DNA of 64,000 bases from positions 62,001-126,000 of the forward strand of contig NZ_BMHT01000002.1 in NCBI RefSeq assembly GCF_014641455.1. The letters are read 5' to 3'. Origin of the DNA: Hymenobacter cavernae (GTDB lineage: Bacteria; Bacteroidota; Bacteroidia; Cytophagales; Hymenobacteraceae). Below the pieces are notes generated by a model that saw nothing but the letters and a program-made list of their open reading frames with translations, did not search any database and was not told where the DNA came from. The translations under genes and the position numbers were made by a program. Positions 50,953 through 59,738 of the stretch are shown here, in pieces. Each line of letters begins with the position of its first letter. The stretch's first letter is position 1.

Positions 50953-52626
50953 ATGAAGCACTCTTTATTCAACTTTCCGGTCCTGGTTTTCGCATTGGCC
51001 TTTCTGGCCAGCCGGCCTTTTGGTGCCGTCGCCCAGACGGCTGAGCGCCGCACCAGCATTGGTTTGAATGTCAGCGTCCTGCAATATCGCGGGAACTTCG
51101 GTTCCGATTATTGGAAATTTGACGATAGCCGCTACGCGCCGGGTCTGGCCATTAATCAGTACCTGGGGAAGGGCCTGGACCTTAACGCCCAAATTTTTTA
51201 CGGGCAGCTCACCGGACGACACAGTGCCACCTCGTACTTCACCACTACCTTGGTTAACAGCAACCTAGGTTTCAAGCTCAAGCTCAACAATGGCTGGGCG
51301 CTAAAGGAAAACGCCCGGATTCAGCCGTACCTCGTAGCCGCCTCGGGCTGGACGTTTGCCAGCCGTGCGGGCCTGACCGATAGCAGCCGCATCAATGAGG
51401 AAAAAGGCTACATCGATGTAATGGCCGGCGCCGGCATCAACCTGCGCCTGGGTGGCGGCGTGAGCCTTTTTGTGCAGAGCAGCCAGCACTTGCCCATGCA
51501 CGCCAACCTGGACGGCATGCGGGAAGCACCTACGCCCCGCTGGGCCGACCGCTTCCTTCAGCACACGGTCGGGCTGACGTTCAACCTAGGTCAGGCACCC
51601 GATGCCGACGAGGATGGCGTGCCGGATCGGCTGGATCAATGCCCCAAAACGCCCGCCGATATCGAGGTCGACGACCACGGCTGCCCCCTCGACGACGATC
51701 AGGACGGCGTGCCTAACTACCAGGACCAGTGTCCTTCGCAGCCGGGCAAAGCCGAGCTGCACGGCTGCCCCGATGCCGACAACGACGGCGTAGACGACGT
51801 AGACGATGCCTGCCCCGACACGCCCGGCTCGCCGGAGCTGCACGGCTGCCCCGACACCGACCAGGATGGCGTAAGCGACACCGAAGACCAGTGCCCGAAC
51901 ACGCCCGCCGGCACCGAAGTAGACGCCAATGGCTGCCCTCTGCCGTCGGCCGCTCCGACGGAGCCTGCTACCAAGGCTGCTGTCAACGCCGACGATACGG
52001 ATGGGGACGGCATCCTGAACGCAGATGACCGCTGCCCGGAGCGGGCCGGACCGGCCTCAAACCACGGCTGCCCGGAAATCCAAGCCACTGTGCGTCAGCG
52101 GTTGAAGGAAGCGACGAAGCTCATCGGCTTCGAGCGCAACAACGCCACGCTGCTGCCCTCGTCTTATGCCACCCTGGATACCATCGCCCAGATTCTTCAG
52201 CAGTACCCCGACTACTCGCTGAGCATTGCCGGGCATACCGATAGCCAAGGACCGGCCGCGTATAACCTACGCCTCTCCCGCGACCGGGCTGCCTCGGCCC
52301 GCCGCTATCTGCTCGCCAAAGGCCTCGCCGACACGCGCGTGGAGTGGCGCGGCTACGGCATCAATCATCCGCTGGCTACCAACAACACCGAGGCTGGCCG
52401 CGCCCGCAACCGCCGCGTGGAGTTCGACCTGTTCCTGACCGGCGACCCCAACGCAGCTCAGGTGAAGTACGGCGCTGAGCCAACCACTCCTACTACCAAG
52501 AAGCCCCTACCGGCCAAGCGCAAAGCGGCTCCTGCCAAGAAAAGCTCCGCTAAAAAGAAGACGCCAGTAAAGCGCCCGGTGGTGAAGAAAAAATCCACTT
52601 GGGGCGCTACGCCTAGTGGCTGGTAG
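50953..52626 (+). CDS. OmpA-family protein with TSP3 repeats and a Lys-rich tail
   Basis: 557 residues: signal peptide (1-28), an eight-strand-type N-terminal barrel (about 35-215), five thrombospondin type 3 calcium repeats (DADEDGVPDRLDQCP, DDDQDGVPNYQDQCP, ...; about 218-370), then an OmpA C-terminal peptidoglycan domain with AGHTDSQGPAAYNLRLSRDRA and NRRVEFDLF (about 380-500). Unusually a 55-residue Lys/Ala/Pro tail follows (KKPLPAKRKAAPAKKSSAKK...), resembling histone-H1-like DNA- or polyanion-binding tails. Anchors the outer membrane to the wall. ATG 50953 precedes the signal peptide. Confidence 0.92.
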   Translation: MKHSLFNFPVLVFALAFLASRPFGAVAQTAERRTSIGLNVSVLQYRGNFGSDYWKFDDSRYAPGLAINQYLGKGLDLNAQIFYGQLTGRHSATSYFTTTLVNSNLGFKLKLNNGWALKENARIQPYLVAASGWTFASRAGLTDSSRINEEKGYIDVMAGAGINLRLGGGVSLFVQSSQHLPMHANLDGMREAPTPRWADRFLQHTVGLTFNLGQAPDADEDGVPDRLDQCPKTPADIEVDDHGCPLDDDQDGVPNYQDQCPSQPGKAELHGCPDADNDGVDDVDDACPDTPGSPELHGCPDTDQDGVSDTEDQCPNTPAGTEVDANGCPLPSAAPTEPATKAAVNADDTDGDGILNADDRCPERAGPASNHGCPEIQATVRQRLKEATKLIGFERNNATLLPSSYATLDTIAQILQQYPDYSLSIAGHTDSQGPAAYNLRLSRDRAASARRYLLAKGLADTRVEWRGYGINHPLATNNTEAGRARNRRVEFDLFLTGDPNAAQVKYGAEPTTPTTKKPLPAKRKAAPAKKSSAKKKTPVKRPVVKKKSTWGATPSGW

Positions 52627-52647
52627 GTTGTTTCTGGAAGAAGTGCG

Positions 52648-52750
52648 GAACGTCATGCTGAGCTGGTCGAAGCATCTCTACCGTAATGGTAATCCTGATG
52701 CTAGCTCAACGAACCGGTAGAGATACTTCGACCGGCTCAGCATGATGTTC
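52648..52750. repeat. REP-like inverted repeat, family A, copy 5
   Basis: Arms 52648-52683 and 52715-52750, core GTCATGCTGAGCTGGTCGAA; both share the locus-specific GGTCGAAG. Lies between convergent OmpA and GT39-like genes. Confidence 0.88.
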
Positions 52751-52837
52751 TAGTTAACGCAAGTTGCGGAACTGGTAAGCTACCTAGGTTTCAACGATGG
52801 GTGTTGCCCCGCTGAGGTCCGGTTCGGTCGACCTAGC

Positions 52838-54343
52838 TCAGGGTTGTGGGCGCAGCTTCCAGACGCTAAAATCCCCCACTTTGGTTAGCCGCTGCTCTAG
52901 ATACGGCTGCAAACGGGCATCTTTGACAGCGGTCGTATCATTGGTGTACAAATACCGTGCTCCGCGAGCAATACAATCTGCGATGTACGGCTGTCCATTG
53001 GGAGTATTGTCCAGCAGTTGGGCTGTCCATTCAAAGCCGAAGCCTTTCTTATGTAGGAAATACAGGTCAATGCAGCTGGAGTTGTCGGGGCCGACTACGC
53101 ACAAGGCACCCGCTGGCGTGGCGGCTTCTAGTTGAGCTCGGCTCACTGGGTTAAACAGCTCCGGCGCGACATCGGGATTGAGGTGCATCCACCGGTTATA
53201 GTTTACCCGTGCAAAAGCCCAAACAGGCTGCACGACGAGCAACGCCAACAGCCAAACCCTAGCTTTTGGCAAGCGCTGTAGCCAGGCAGCGCCCCACACG
53301 GCGAGCAGCAGCAAGGGCGGCAACAGGGGCAACATGTAATAGGTATGCCCCCGCATTTGGTGAAGCTCAATCAGGTAGTATACCATCAGCGCAAGCCCCC
53401 AGATGAGCCCAGGAACGAACCAGGGATTCTGAACCGGAGCATGGCGCACTAGCCGCCATAGCCCCACTAAAAGCAGCGCCAGTGCCCCATAGCCTAATAG
53501 AAGCTCCGGCCAATCAGATAACAAATTGCGCTTCAGGATAGCTAGCCCGGTAGCTAGGTCCTCTGCCGGCCGAAACTCTAGCCCAAAATTCTCGAGCCCA
53601 GAGGTTTTAATCAGCTTCAGCGCGTAGGCATACCACGCCAGAGACACCCCTACCGCCACCACCGCGTAGCTAATTAGCAGCACTATTTGCTGCCAAGAGT
53701 AGCGACGCTGGAGCAGATCACGCATTACCAACACGGCAATGGGAAAGCCGACGGCTAGAAACTGAAGCTTGGTAAGCCCGCCCAAAGTCACCCCGACCAG
53801 ACTCAATCCGAGATAAGCTAGGCTCTTCTCTTCTCGCCACCGGCCAAACCAGAACAGGCCGGCAATAGAAGCGGTGAGCGCCAGGATGTCGGGTAAGGCA
53901 TTGATGCCGTGGTAGTACGTCTCGGGGCTCCAAGCCAGGCACCAGGCGCCTACACCCCCGAACCACTCCGACCCGCTTACCTGCCGCACCAAGTAGTAAA
54001 AAGCCACCACCCCGGCCATGTAGATGAGCCAGTTGAGCAACCTAGGTAGCGCTTCGTGGAAGCCAAACAGATGATAGCTGCCGGCCACCAGCCATTCGTA
54101 CGAAGGAAACTGCATACCCGTAATTCCATCTGTGTCATTGCGCTTATCAACGCGAGGCTCTAGGATGTTCATGCCTTCCTCGTAGAAGTTGCGCGCAACG
54201 GCCATGGTATCAGACTGCCGCCACACATGGATGCTGGCGGGAGGAAGCCGAAAGTAAGGAGCGTGCAAAAGGAAATTCAACCCTAGCAACAGAGGCCAGA
54301 ACCAGCGGGGCAGAGCGGCGGTAGTTAACGAGTTAATACGCAT
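52838..54343 (-). CDS. Polytopic glycosyltransferase-like membrane protein (GT39/ArnT-type)
   Basis: 501 residues with about ten TM helices and a C-terminal soluble part (about 395-501). Acidic residues in the first outer loop (HVWRQSDTMAVARNFYEEG, about 39-57), where GT39/ArnT members carry the catalytic Asp, plus ALPDILALTASIAGLF support membership. Such enzymes transfer sugar from polyprenyl-phosphate sugars to lipids or proteins outside the membrane. No sugar-pathway genes are nearby, so acceptor and donor are unknown. Confidence 0.8.
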   Translation of the reverse strand: MRINSLTTAALPRWFWPLLLGLNFLLHAPYFRLPPASIHVWRQSDTMAVARNFYEEGMNILEPRVDKRNDTDGITGMQFPSYEWLVAGSYHLFGFHEALPRLLNWLIYMAGVVAFYYLVRQVSGSEWFGGVGAWCLAWSPETYYHGINALPDILALTASIAGLFWFGRWREEKSLAYLGLSLVGVTLGGLTKLQFLAVGFPIAVLVMRDLLQRRYSWQQIVLLISYAVVAVGVSLAWYAYALKLIKTSGLENFGLEFRPAEDLATGLAILKRNLLSDWPELLLGYGALALLLVGLWRLVRHAPVQNPWFVPGLIWGLALMVYYLIELHQMRGHTYYMLPLLPPLLLLAVWGAAWLQRLPKARVWLLALLVVQPVWAFARVNYNRWMHLNPDVAPELFNPVSRAQLEAATPAGALCVVGPDNSSCIDLYFLHKKGFGFEWTAQLLDNTPNGQPYIADCIARGARYLYTNDTTAVKDARLQPYLEQRLTKVGDFSVWKLRPQP

Positions 54344-54480
54344 ATGGCCGCAAGTTAAGGCAAGCCGGCTTGAGCGGCGAGAGGCTTCTCGGATAATGTC
54401 CGTGCAATAGTGCTAGCGCGAACGATGATTACGCACGTCAAGCAACATCTTACAAGTTGAGTAAGTAAGCCTCCTAGGTT

Positions 54481-55011
54481 TCAGAACAACTCGCCCTGCG
54501 CTGGCGGATTCTCGAACGCTAGCAGCCACTTCTTGCGGGCCAGCCCACCGGCATAACCTGTAAGCTGCCCGCTGGTGCCAATAACCCGGTGGCACGGCCA
54601 CACGATAGCCAGCGGGTTCTGGCCGTTGGCCGCACCCACGGCGCGCACCGCTTTGGGGTCGCCGAGCTGGCGGGCCAGGTCGAGGTAGGAGGCGGTGCGG
54701 CCGTAGCCGATGCCCGGTAGTGCGGCCCACACGCGGCGCTGGAAGTCAGTGCCCTGACGCAAGTCATAAGCTAGGTCGAAGGTGCGCAGCTCCCCGCCGA
54801 AATAGGCCTGTAGCTGCCGCACAGCTTCGCGCAGACACTCTGGCACCGCCCCAACAGGCGTCACCGCACCCTCATTTTCCTCCTGAAACAGCACCGCCGA
54901 CAAACCCGCCTCAGTGCCGCGCAACTCCAGCAAGCCCACCGGTGAAGCGAGAAATGCTGATTGAAGAAGTGTTGAGTTTTGAATGTTGAGTATTGAATTG
55001 GGCGGCAGCAT
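54481..55011 (-). CDS. ogt: Methylated-DNA-protein-cysteine methyltransferase
   Basis: Repairs O6-methylguanine by transfer to its own Cys. 176 residues; the active site reads IVWPCHRVIG (about 137-146) and the helix-turn-helix FQRRVWAALPGIGYGRTASYLDLA includes the Arg finger. RKKWLLAFE near the end is typical. The frame starts at ATG 55011, and its first ~20 residues (MLPPNSILNIQNSTLLQ) are encoded by heptad repeat locus 7, so the real start could be a downstream non-ATG codon. Only a short, repeat-filled spacer separates it from the PLD gene. Confidence 0.9.
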   Translation of the reverse strand: MLPPNSILNIQNSTLLQSAFLASPVGLLELRGTEAGLSAVLFQEENEGAVTPVGAVPECLREAVRQLQAYFGGELRTFDLAYDLRQGTDFQRRVWAALPGIGYGRTASYLDLARQLGDPKAVRAVGAANGQNPLAIVWPCHRVIGTSGQLTGYAGGLARKKWLLAFENPPAQGELF

Positions 55012-55096
55012 ATCCCCTTTTTTCAGTTACCAGTTATCAGTTACCAATTATCATTTTAAAAACTCAACACTCAACACTTAAAACTCAACACTTCTT
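54964..55096. repeat. Heptad-period inverted repeat, locus 7 (ogt / PLD), overlapping the ogt 5' end
   Basis: Left arm 54964-54999 (GTGTTGA, GTTTTGA, ATGTTGA, GTATTGA), right arm 55061-55096 complementary (ACTCAACACTCAACACTTAA...). Between them is a second series, CAGTTAC CAGTTAT CAGTTAC CAATTAT (55024-55052). The right arm touches the PLD stop; the left arm lies inside the ogt reading frame. Confidence 0.87.
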
Positions 55097-55805
55097 AAAC
55101 TCCATCGTACTGCTGCATTTCCGACCAGAGGCGCTCGAACTCGGTGCTATAGCGCTGCACCACAGTAGCATCGTCGGTCACGAGCAGGTTTTCGAGGTTG
55201 GCCAGGGCCGCCGAGCGGGTCCAGTTGTAGCTGCCCGTGAGCACCACCCGGTTGTCGGCCACGGCAAATTTGTGGTGCATGTGATTGGGTGTCCGGTCGA
55301 TGCGCACCGGTACGCCCGCCGCCTGCAACGACTTGATGTCGGAGCCCTGGTCGTGGAGCTTGTCGTTGTCGGTGAGCAGCCGGATGGCCGCGCCACGCCG
55401 GTGTGCCGCCAGCAGCGCCTCCGCAATTCGGTCGTCGGAGATGGTGAATACGCACACATCCAGCCGATGCGCGGCATGGTTGATGAACGCCAGAATAGCG
55501 TCCAGGCACGCCGTGCCGGGGCTAAAGAACACTTCTGAGTGGGCTGCCTGCGGCTCGGCAGGTGGCAGCAACAAGGCGCTGGCAGCCGCCAGCCACTCCA
55601 CCATCTTCTTGTCCTTGAAGGTATTAAACCGCTCTTCAGCCAGGGCAAACAACTGTCGGCGCAGCTCTTCCAGCTCCTTGCCTTGTAAGCCGTGCGCCGC
55701 CAGCCGCTGCCGCAAATCCCGCGCTTCCTCTGCCGTCAGGACCGAATCGGTGAAGGCGCGACGGAAGTGGGTAAGCAACTCGGCGGTGGCAGCTGACTGG
55801 CTCAT
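55095..55805 (-). CDS. Phospholipase D-like protein, single HKD motif
   Basis: 236 residues. The first ~95 residues are helical and lack catalytic motifs; the PLDc_2 domain follows with HMHHKFAVADNRVVLTGSYNW (HKD motif, His-x-Lys-x4-Asp, about 178-185) and LDAILAFINHAAHRLDVCVFTISD. With a single HKD it should act as a dimer, like the mitochondrial PLD/Nuc nuclease group. Substrate (phospholipid or nucleic acid) open. The ATG lies six bases past the GH1-like stop, so the two are probably cotranscribed. Confidence 0.87.
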   Translation of the reverse strand: MSQSAATAELLTHFRRAFTDSVLTAEEARDLRQRLAAHGLQGKELEELRRQLFALAEERFNTFKDKKMVEWLAAASALLLPPAEPQAAHSEVFFSPGTACLDAILAFINHAAHRLDVCVFTISDDRIAEALLAAHRRGAAIRLLTDNDKLHDQGSDIKSLQAAGVPVRIDRTPNHMHHKFAVADNRVVLTGSYNWTRSAALANLENLLVTDDATVVQRYSTEFERLWSEMQQYDGV

Positions 55806-55811
55806 ACAAGG

Positions 55812-57044
55812 TTACGACAAGGAAAGGCTAGCTTTCGAAGAGGGGACTTTCTTGGGAACTGCCGCGGCGGCTACTTTGGCTTGGGCTTCCCGTAGTGCCT
55901 GCGCATAAGGCGCATACAGTACCCGATGATGCGGCTGCCCGTCGGTACGCAGCTCCGCGTCCCACAGGCCCGATTGATGCCAAGGCGTGAGATGGTCCCA
56001 GTCAGGCCGGTCGATGATGGGGTACAGGCACACGCCCCACAACGGCACGCCTTTGCGCAGCGCCAGGGCACATTCCTTGGCAATCATACGGGTCCACTTA
56101 GGCCGGTCGATGCCGGGGTGGCTGGTTTCGGTGATAACCACTGGCCGGTTGTAGCGCTTATGAGCAGCCATCAGCAACTCGTTCAATGGGCGCCAGCGCG
56201 CGTCGGCGGGCTCCTCTGCCCACGGAATCCGCTCGTAGGGATCAAGCTGCCACTGGTTGTCGTAGTAGAAGTTAAAACCTAGGATATCAACGAATTCCGG
56301 CCGACCACCCAGCTCGGGGCACATGCGCCCGGCCAGCATATCGACCGACTGAAACTGGTGGTGGTGGTATTCGTCGATACGACGACGGTGTTCCGCATCA
56401 GCCCACGGCGGCGGCACGATGTTGATGAGCGGCTCGGTAGTCAGGATGCGGATGCTAGGATCGGCTTCGCGCAAGGCGGCCACGCCTTCCACGTAGCCCT
56501 TCATCAGGCGATACTTCACCTCCCAACCCTGCCCCACGCAATACGGCGACGTGCCGCGCGCATCGCCGCCGAGCCACGACATAAAGCTCACTTCGTTGAT
56601 GGGCGTCACGATGAGCGTGTCGTCGGGGCGCTGCGAGCGGTAGAAGTCGACGAAGGCGCGGCACAGCGCCGCGAAGCGCCGGGCGAACATGGGGTGCAAG
56701 GGCGTGAGGTCGTCGGGGTAGCCAAAATGGCACAGGTCCCAAACCTGCTGGATGCCGTGGCGCTTGCCCGCATCAAGCAACACCTGCACGGTGCTCCAGT
56801 CGTATTGGTACGGAGTTTTTTCGACGAAGCTCCAGCGGATACCTTCGCGCACGGTGCCAATACCGAAGGGCTTAAGATCCTGATAATCCTGATCAAGCAA
56901 CTCCAGGTGGTTGGTCACGTTCAGAAAATCTACCCGGTTGCCGAAGGCGTTCAGCTGGTCGGTGCACTCGTAGCCGCCCATCCAAAAAGCCTGGAACGGG
57001 CTAGAGCCAAAATCAGATTTCAGGGTGTGTTGAGGACGCGGCAT
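55812..57044 (-). CDS. GH1-like beta-glycosidase family protein
   Basis: 410 residues without signal peptide: a TIM barrel with the acid/base Glu in IVTPINEVSFMSW (NE pair, about 155) and the nucleophile Glu in VVITETSHPG (about 300). FQAFWMGGYECTDQ at the start and LWGVCLYPIIDRPDW are typical of a distinct clade annotated as beta-glucosidase-like or dTDP-rhamnose-linked glycosidases. Substrate unknown. ATG 57044 was preferred to 57065. Likely operon with the downstream PLD gene. Confidence 0.8.
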   Translation of the reverse strand: MPRPQHTLKSDFGSSPFQAFWMGGYECTDQLNAFGNRVDFLNVTNHLELLDQDYQDLKPFGIGTVREGIRWSFVEKTPYQYDWSTVQVLLDAGKRHGIQQVWDLCHFGYPDDLTPLHPMFARRFAALCRAFVDFYRSQRPDDTLIVTPINEVSFMSWLGGDARGTSPYCVGQGWEVKYRLMKGYVEGVAALREADPSIRILTTEPLINIVPPPWADAEHRRRIDEYHHHQFQSVDMLAGRMCPELGGRPEFVDILGFNFYYDNQWQLDPYERIPWAEEPADARWRPLNELLMAAHKRYNRPVVITETSHPGIDRPKWTRMIAKECALALRKGVPLWGVCLYPIIDRPDWDHLTPWHQSGLWDAELRTDGQPHHRVLYAPYAQALREAQAKVAAAAVPKKVPSSKASLSLS

Positions 57045-57139
57045 GGTGCAGGAAAAAATAAACACAAGGTACCAACTCGCAGCCGATCAGCGGACCGCCT
57101 GCCGAGCTTAGCGCTAGCAAAGTACCATTCTTAATCAGC

Positions 57140-58081
57140 TTATCGGGCTAAAGTTGCAGCACGATCTTTTTGGCCCAGCGACTTTGCCTCAATGAAGATG
57201 CGCTTAAACTCCGGATGCTTTGCCCGAATAGCGTCCTGTAAGCCATCAATAGTTTGCTCTACCTGCACGGCGGTCAGGTTGCGGCTGAATTGCACGTCCA
57301 GAGCCAGTACTACATCGTGCGGACCTAGGTAGGAGGTGAGCGGGGGGCGCACGTTTTCCACACCGGACTGCGCCCGGGCAATTTCCTGCAAAGAAGCCAG
57401 GGTTTCTTCGTCTACGCCCTCGCCTACGAGCAGGCCTTTCGTTTTGTAAATCAGGAAAATGGCTACGGTTACCAGCAGCAAACCAATCAGAATGGAGGCC
57501 GCACCATCGAAGTACGGATTGTTCAGAGCATGACCTAGGTATACGCCGGCCAGGGCAAACACCAGCCCTACCAGCGCGGCAATATCTTCCATCAGAATGG
57601 CAAACACCGACGGGTCTTTGCTGCGGCGCAGGGTTTCAAGAAAGCCCATATCACCCCGATCCTGGTTGAAGGCTTTCAGTGCCAGCGTGCAGGAAATGCC
57701 TTCGAAGACAATCGACAAGCCTAGCACCACGTAGTTCCAGGTCGGGTCGGTGATGGGCGCCGGGTGGTTCAGGTGCTCGATGCCTTCGTAGAACGACATG
57801 CCGCCGCCCACTGAAAACACCAGCACGGCCACAATCAAGGCCCAGAAGTACAGCTCTTTGCTGCGACCAAAGGGGTGCTGAATGGTGGCGGGCTTCTCGC
57901 TTTGCTTCACACCGAGTAAGATCAAAAAGCCGTTGCCGCTATCCACAAACGAGTGAATGCCTTCGGAGAGCATGGCCGAGCTTCCGGTGAAATAAGCCGC
58001 CACAAACTTGCTGATGGCAATGGCGATATTGGCCCCAATGGCCCCGTAAATGGCAAACTTGGAGGAGGAGTGTCCGGACAT
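57140..58081 (-). CDS. Cation diffusion facilitator transporter
   Basis: 313 residues, six TM helices. Metal-site motifs are HSFVDSGN (TM2, about 44-51) and MEDIAALVGLVFALAG (TM5, about 163-178; EDxxA in place of HxxxD, as in the ZNT9-like branch). HPFGRSKELYFWAL follows TM2. A cytoplasmic C-terminal domain (about 215-313) completes it. Exports divalent metals such as zinc by proton exchange; ion specificity is uncertain because of the TM5 Glu-Asp variant. Confidence 0.88.
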   Translation of the reverse strand: MSGHSSSKFAIYGAIGANIAIAISKFVAAYFTGSSAMLSEGIHSFVDSGNGFLILLGVKQSEKPATIQHPFGRSKELYFWALIVAVLVFSVGGGMSFYEGIEHLNHPAPITDPTWNYVVLGLSIVFEGISCTLALKAFNQDRGDMGFLETLRRSKDPSVFAILMEDIAALVGLVFALAGVYLGHALNNPYFDGAASILIGLLLVTVAIFLIYKTKGLLVGEGVDEETLASLQEIARAQSGVENVRPPLTSYLGPHDVVLALDVQFSRNLTAVQVEQTIDGLQDAIRAKHPEFKRIFIEAKSLGQKDRAATLAR

Positions 58082-58288
58082 AATGTAGTGTTACAGAGCT
58101 ATGGTACGCAGGGTGTGGAAGTGGGGTTGGAACGCCTAAGCTAGCTCCTGCCCTCCTTCCAACGGCAGCTAAGCTAAAAAATACCCGTTATTTCCGGCAC
58201 CCGAACATATTTGGGGGTACCTAGCTTTTACTCTGCAATACCCATTTTCGTAGCCAGGCTACCTGGCTTTCGCTCCTACTTTCGCTCT

Positions 58289-59644
58289 ATGCCGCACGCC
58301 GACTCTTCTGCGCCTACCCTTCGTCGCAACCTAGGTCTGGTGCAAGCCACCGCCCTGAACATGATTGACATGGTGGGCATTGGCCCGTTCGTGACCCTGC
58401 CGCTGGTGATGGGTTTCATGGGGCCGTACTTCCTGCTGGCGTGGCTGGTGGGCGCCGGCCTAGCCATCGTCGACGGGCTGATCTGGTCGGAACTGGGCGC
58501 GGCTTACCCGGCCGCTGGTGGCTCCTACCGCTTCCTGAAGCTAGCCTACGGCGAGCAGAAGTGGGGCCGGCTGATGTCGTTTCTGTACGTGTGGCAAACG
58601 CTGGTACAGGCGCCGCTGGTGGTGGCGTCGGGTGCCATCGGCTTCGCGCAGTACTTCGGCTACCTAGTGCCGCTCACGGCGTGGTGGCAGCCCAAGCTGG
58701 TATCGGGCGTGGTGGTGCTGGCCCTGATTGCGCTGCTCTACCGCCGCATCGAAGATATTGGTCGTCTGGGCGTTATGCTGTGGTTTGGTGTGCTAGGGCT
58801 CATGGGCTGGCTGATTTTCGGCGGCGTCACGCACGCCGAGCACACAGTAGCGTGGCTGCCCACGGGCGGCTTTTCGGCGCTGCCCGGCGTGCTGCTTTCC
58901 GCGGCCATGGGGCAGGCCGCCGTCAAGACAATCTACAGCTACCTAGGTTATTACAACGTGTGCCACCTAGGGGCCGAAGTCATTAATCCGCAAAAGCTGA
59001 TTCCGCGCAGCATCTTCCTGAGTATCCTGGGGATTATGACCTTGTACCTGCTACTCAATTGGAGCGTGGGCACCGTCATTCCGTGGCAAGAGGCGCAGCA
59101 TTCCGAGTTCATTGTCAGCACCTTCGTAGAGAAAATCTACGGGCCGGTGGCGGCGCAGTTTGCCACGGCGCTGGTGCTGTGGGTGGCGTTTGCGTCGCTG
59201 TTTGCGGTGCTGCTGGGCTACTCCCGCATCCCCTACGCCGCCGCCGCCGATGGCGAGTTTCTGCCGCTTTTTGCCAAAGTGCATCCTACCAAGCAGTTCC
59301 CGCACGTCTCCCTCCTGATTCTGGGTGGCGTGGGGTTCGTGTTCAGCCTGCTGTTCCGGCTGGGCGAAGTGATTAGCGCCATCCTGGCAATGCGCATTCT
59401 GGTGCAGTTTGTGGGGCAAGCTATCGGCCTCGTGCTACTACGGCGCCGACGCGGTACGGAGGGCCTGCCCTTCCAGATGCCGCTTTATCCGCTGCCGGTA
59501 GTGGTTGCCGTGGTGGTCTGGCTGGCTGTTTTTTGGAGCACCGGACCTAGGTTTATGCTCTCCGGCCTGGCGGTAATCAGCGCGGGCATTGTAGCGTTTC
59601 TGCTCTGGAGCCGGCAGCAGAAACGGTGGCCGTTTGCGGAGTAG
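58289..59644 (+). CDS. APC-family amino-acid/polyamine permease
   Basis: 451 residues with about 12 TM helices. The first unwound helix has MVGIGPFVTLPLVMG (about 27-41), the APC GxG-type motif, and GAAYPAAGGSYRFLKLAYG (about 70-88) follows. IPYAAAADGEFLPLFAKVHP (TM8 loop) matches LAT-like/y+LAT branches. Transports amino acids across the inner membrane; specificity is not predictable. ATG 58289 was chosen, since upstream residues of the longer frame are not family-like. Confidence 0.88.
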   Translation: MPHADSSAPTLRRNLGLVQATALNMIDMVGIGPFVTLPLVMGFMGPYFLLAWLVGAGLAIVDGLIWSELGAAYPAAGGSYRFLKLAYGEQKWGRLMSFLYVWQTLVQAPLVVASGAIGFAQYFGYLVPLTAWWQPKLVSGVVVLALIALLYRRIEDIGRLGVMLWFGVLGLMGWLIFGGVTHAEHTVAWLPTGGFSALPGVLLSAAMGQAAVKTIYSYLGYYNVCHLGAEVINPQKLIPRSIFLSILGIMTLYLLLNWSVGTVIPWQEAQHSEFIVSTFVEKIYGPVAAQFATALVLWVAFASLFAVLLGYSRIPYAAAADGEFLPLFAKVHPTKQFPHVSLLILGGVGFVFSLLFRLGEVISAILAMRILVQFVGQAIGLVLLRRRRGTEGLPFQMPLYPLPVVVAVVVWLAVFWSTGPRFMLSGLAVISAGIVAFLLWSRQQKRWPFAE

Positions 59645-59738
59645 TTGCCGTGAGCCTGCTTTGGGTGTACCGACAATTTCAAAGCTTTATAAAGCCTTCC
59701 GCTGTATCTTCTCGCGCCTGTTTCACTAGTCATGTTTT

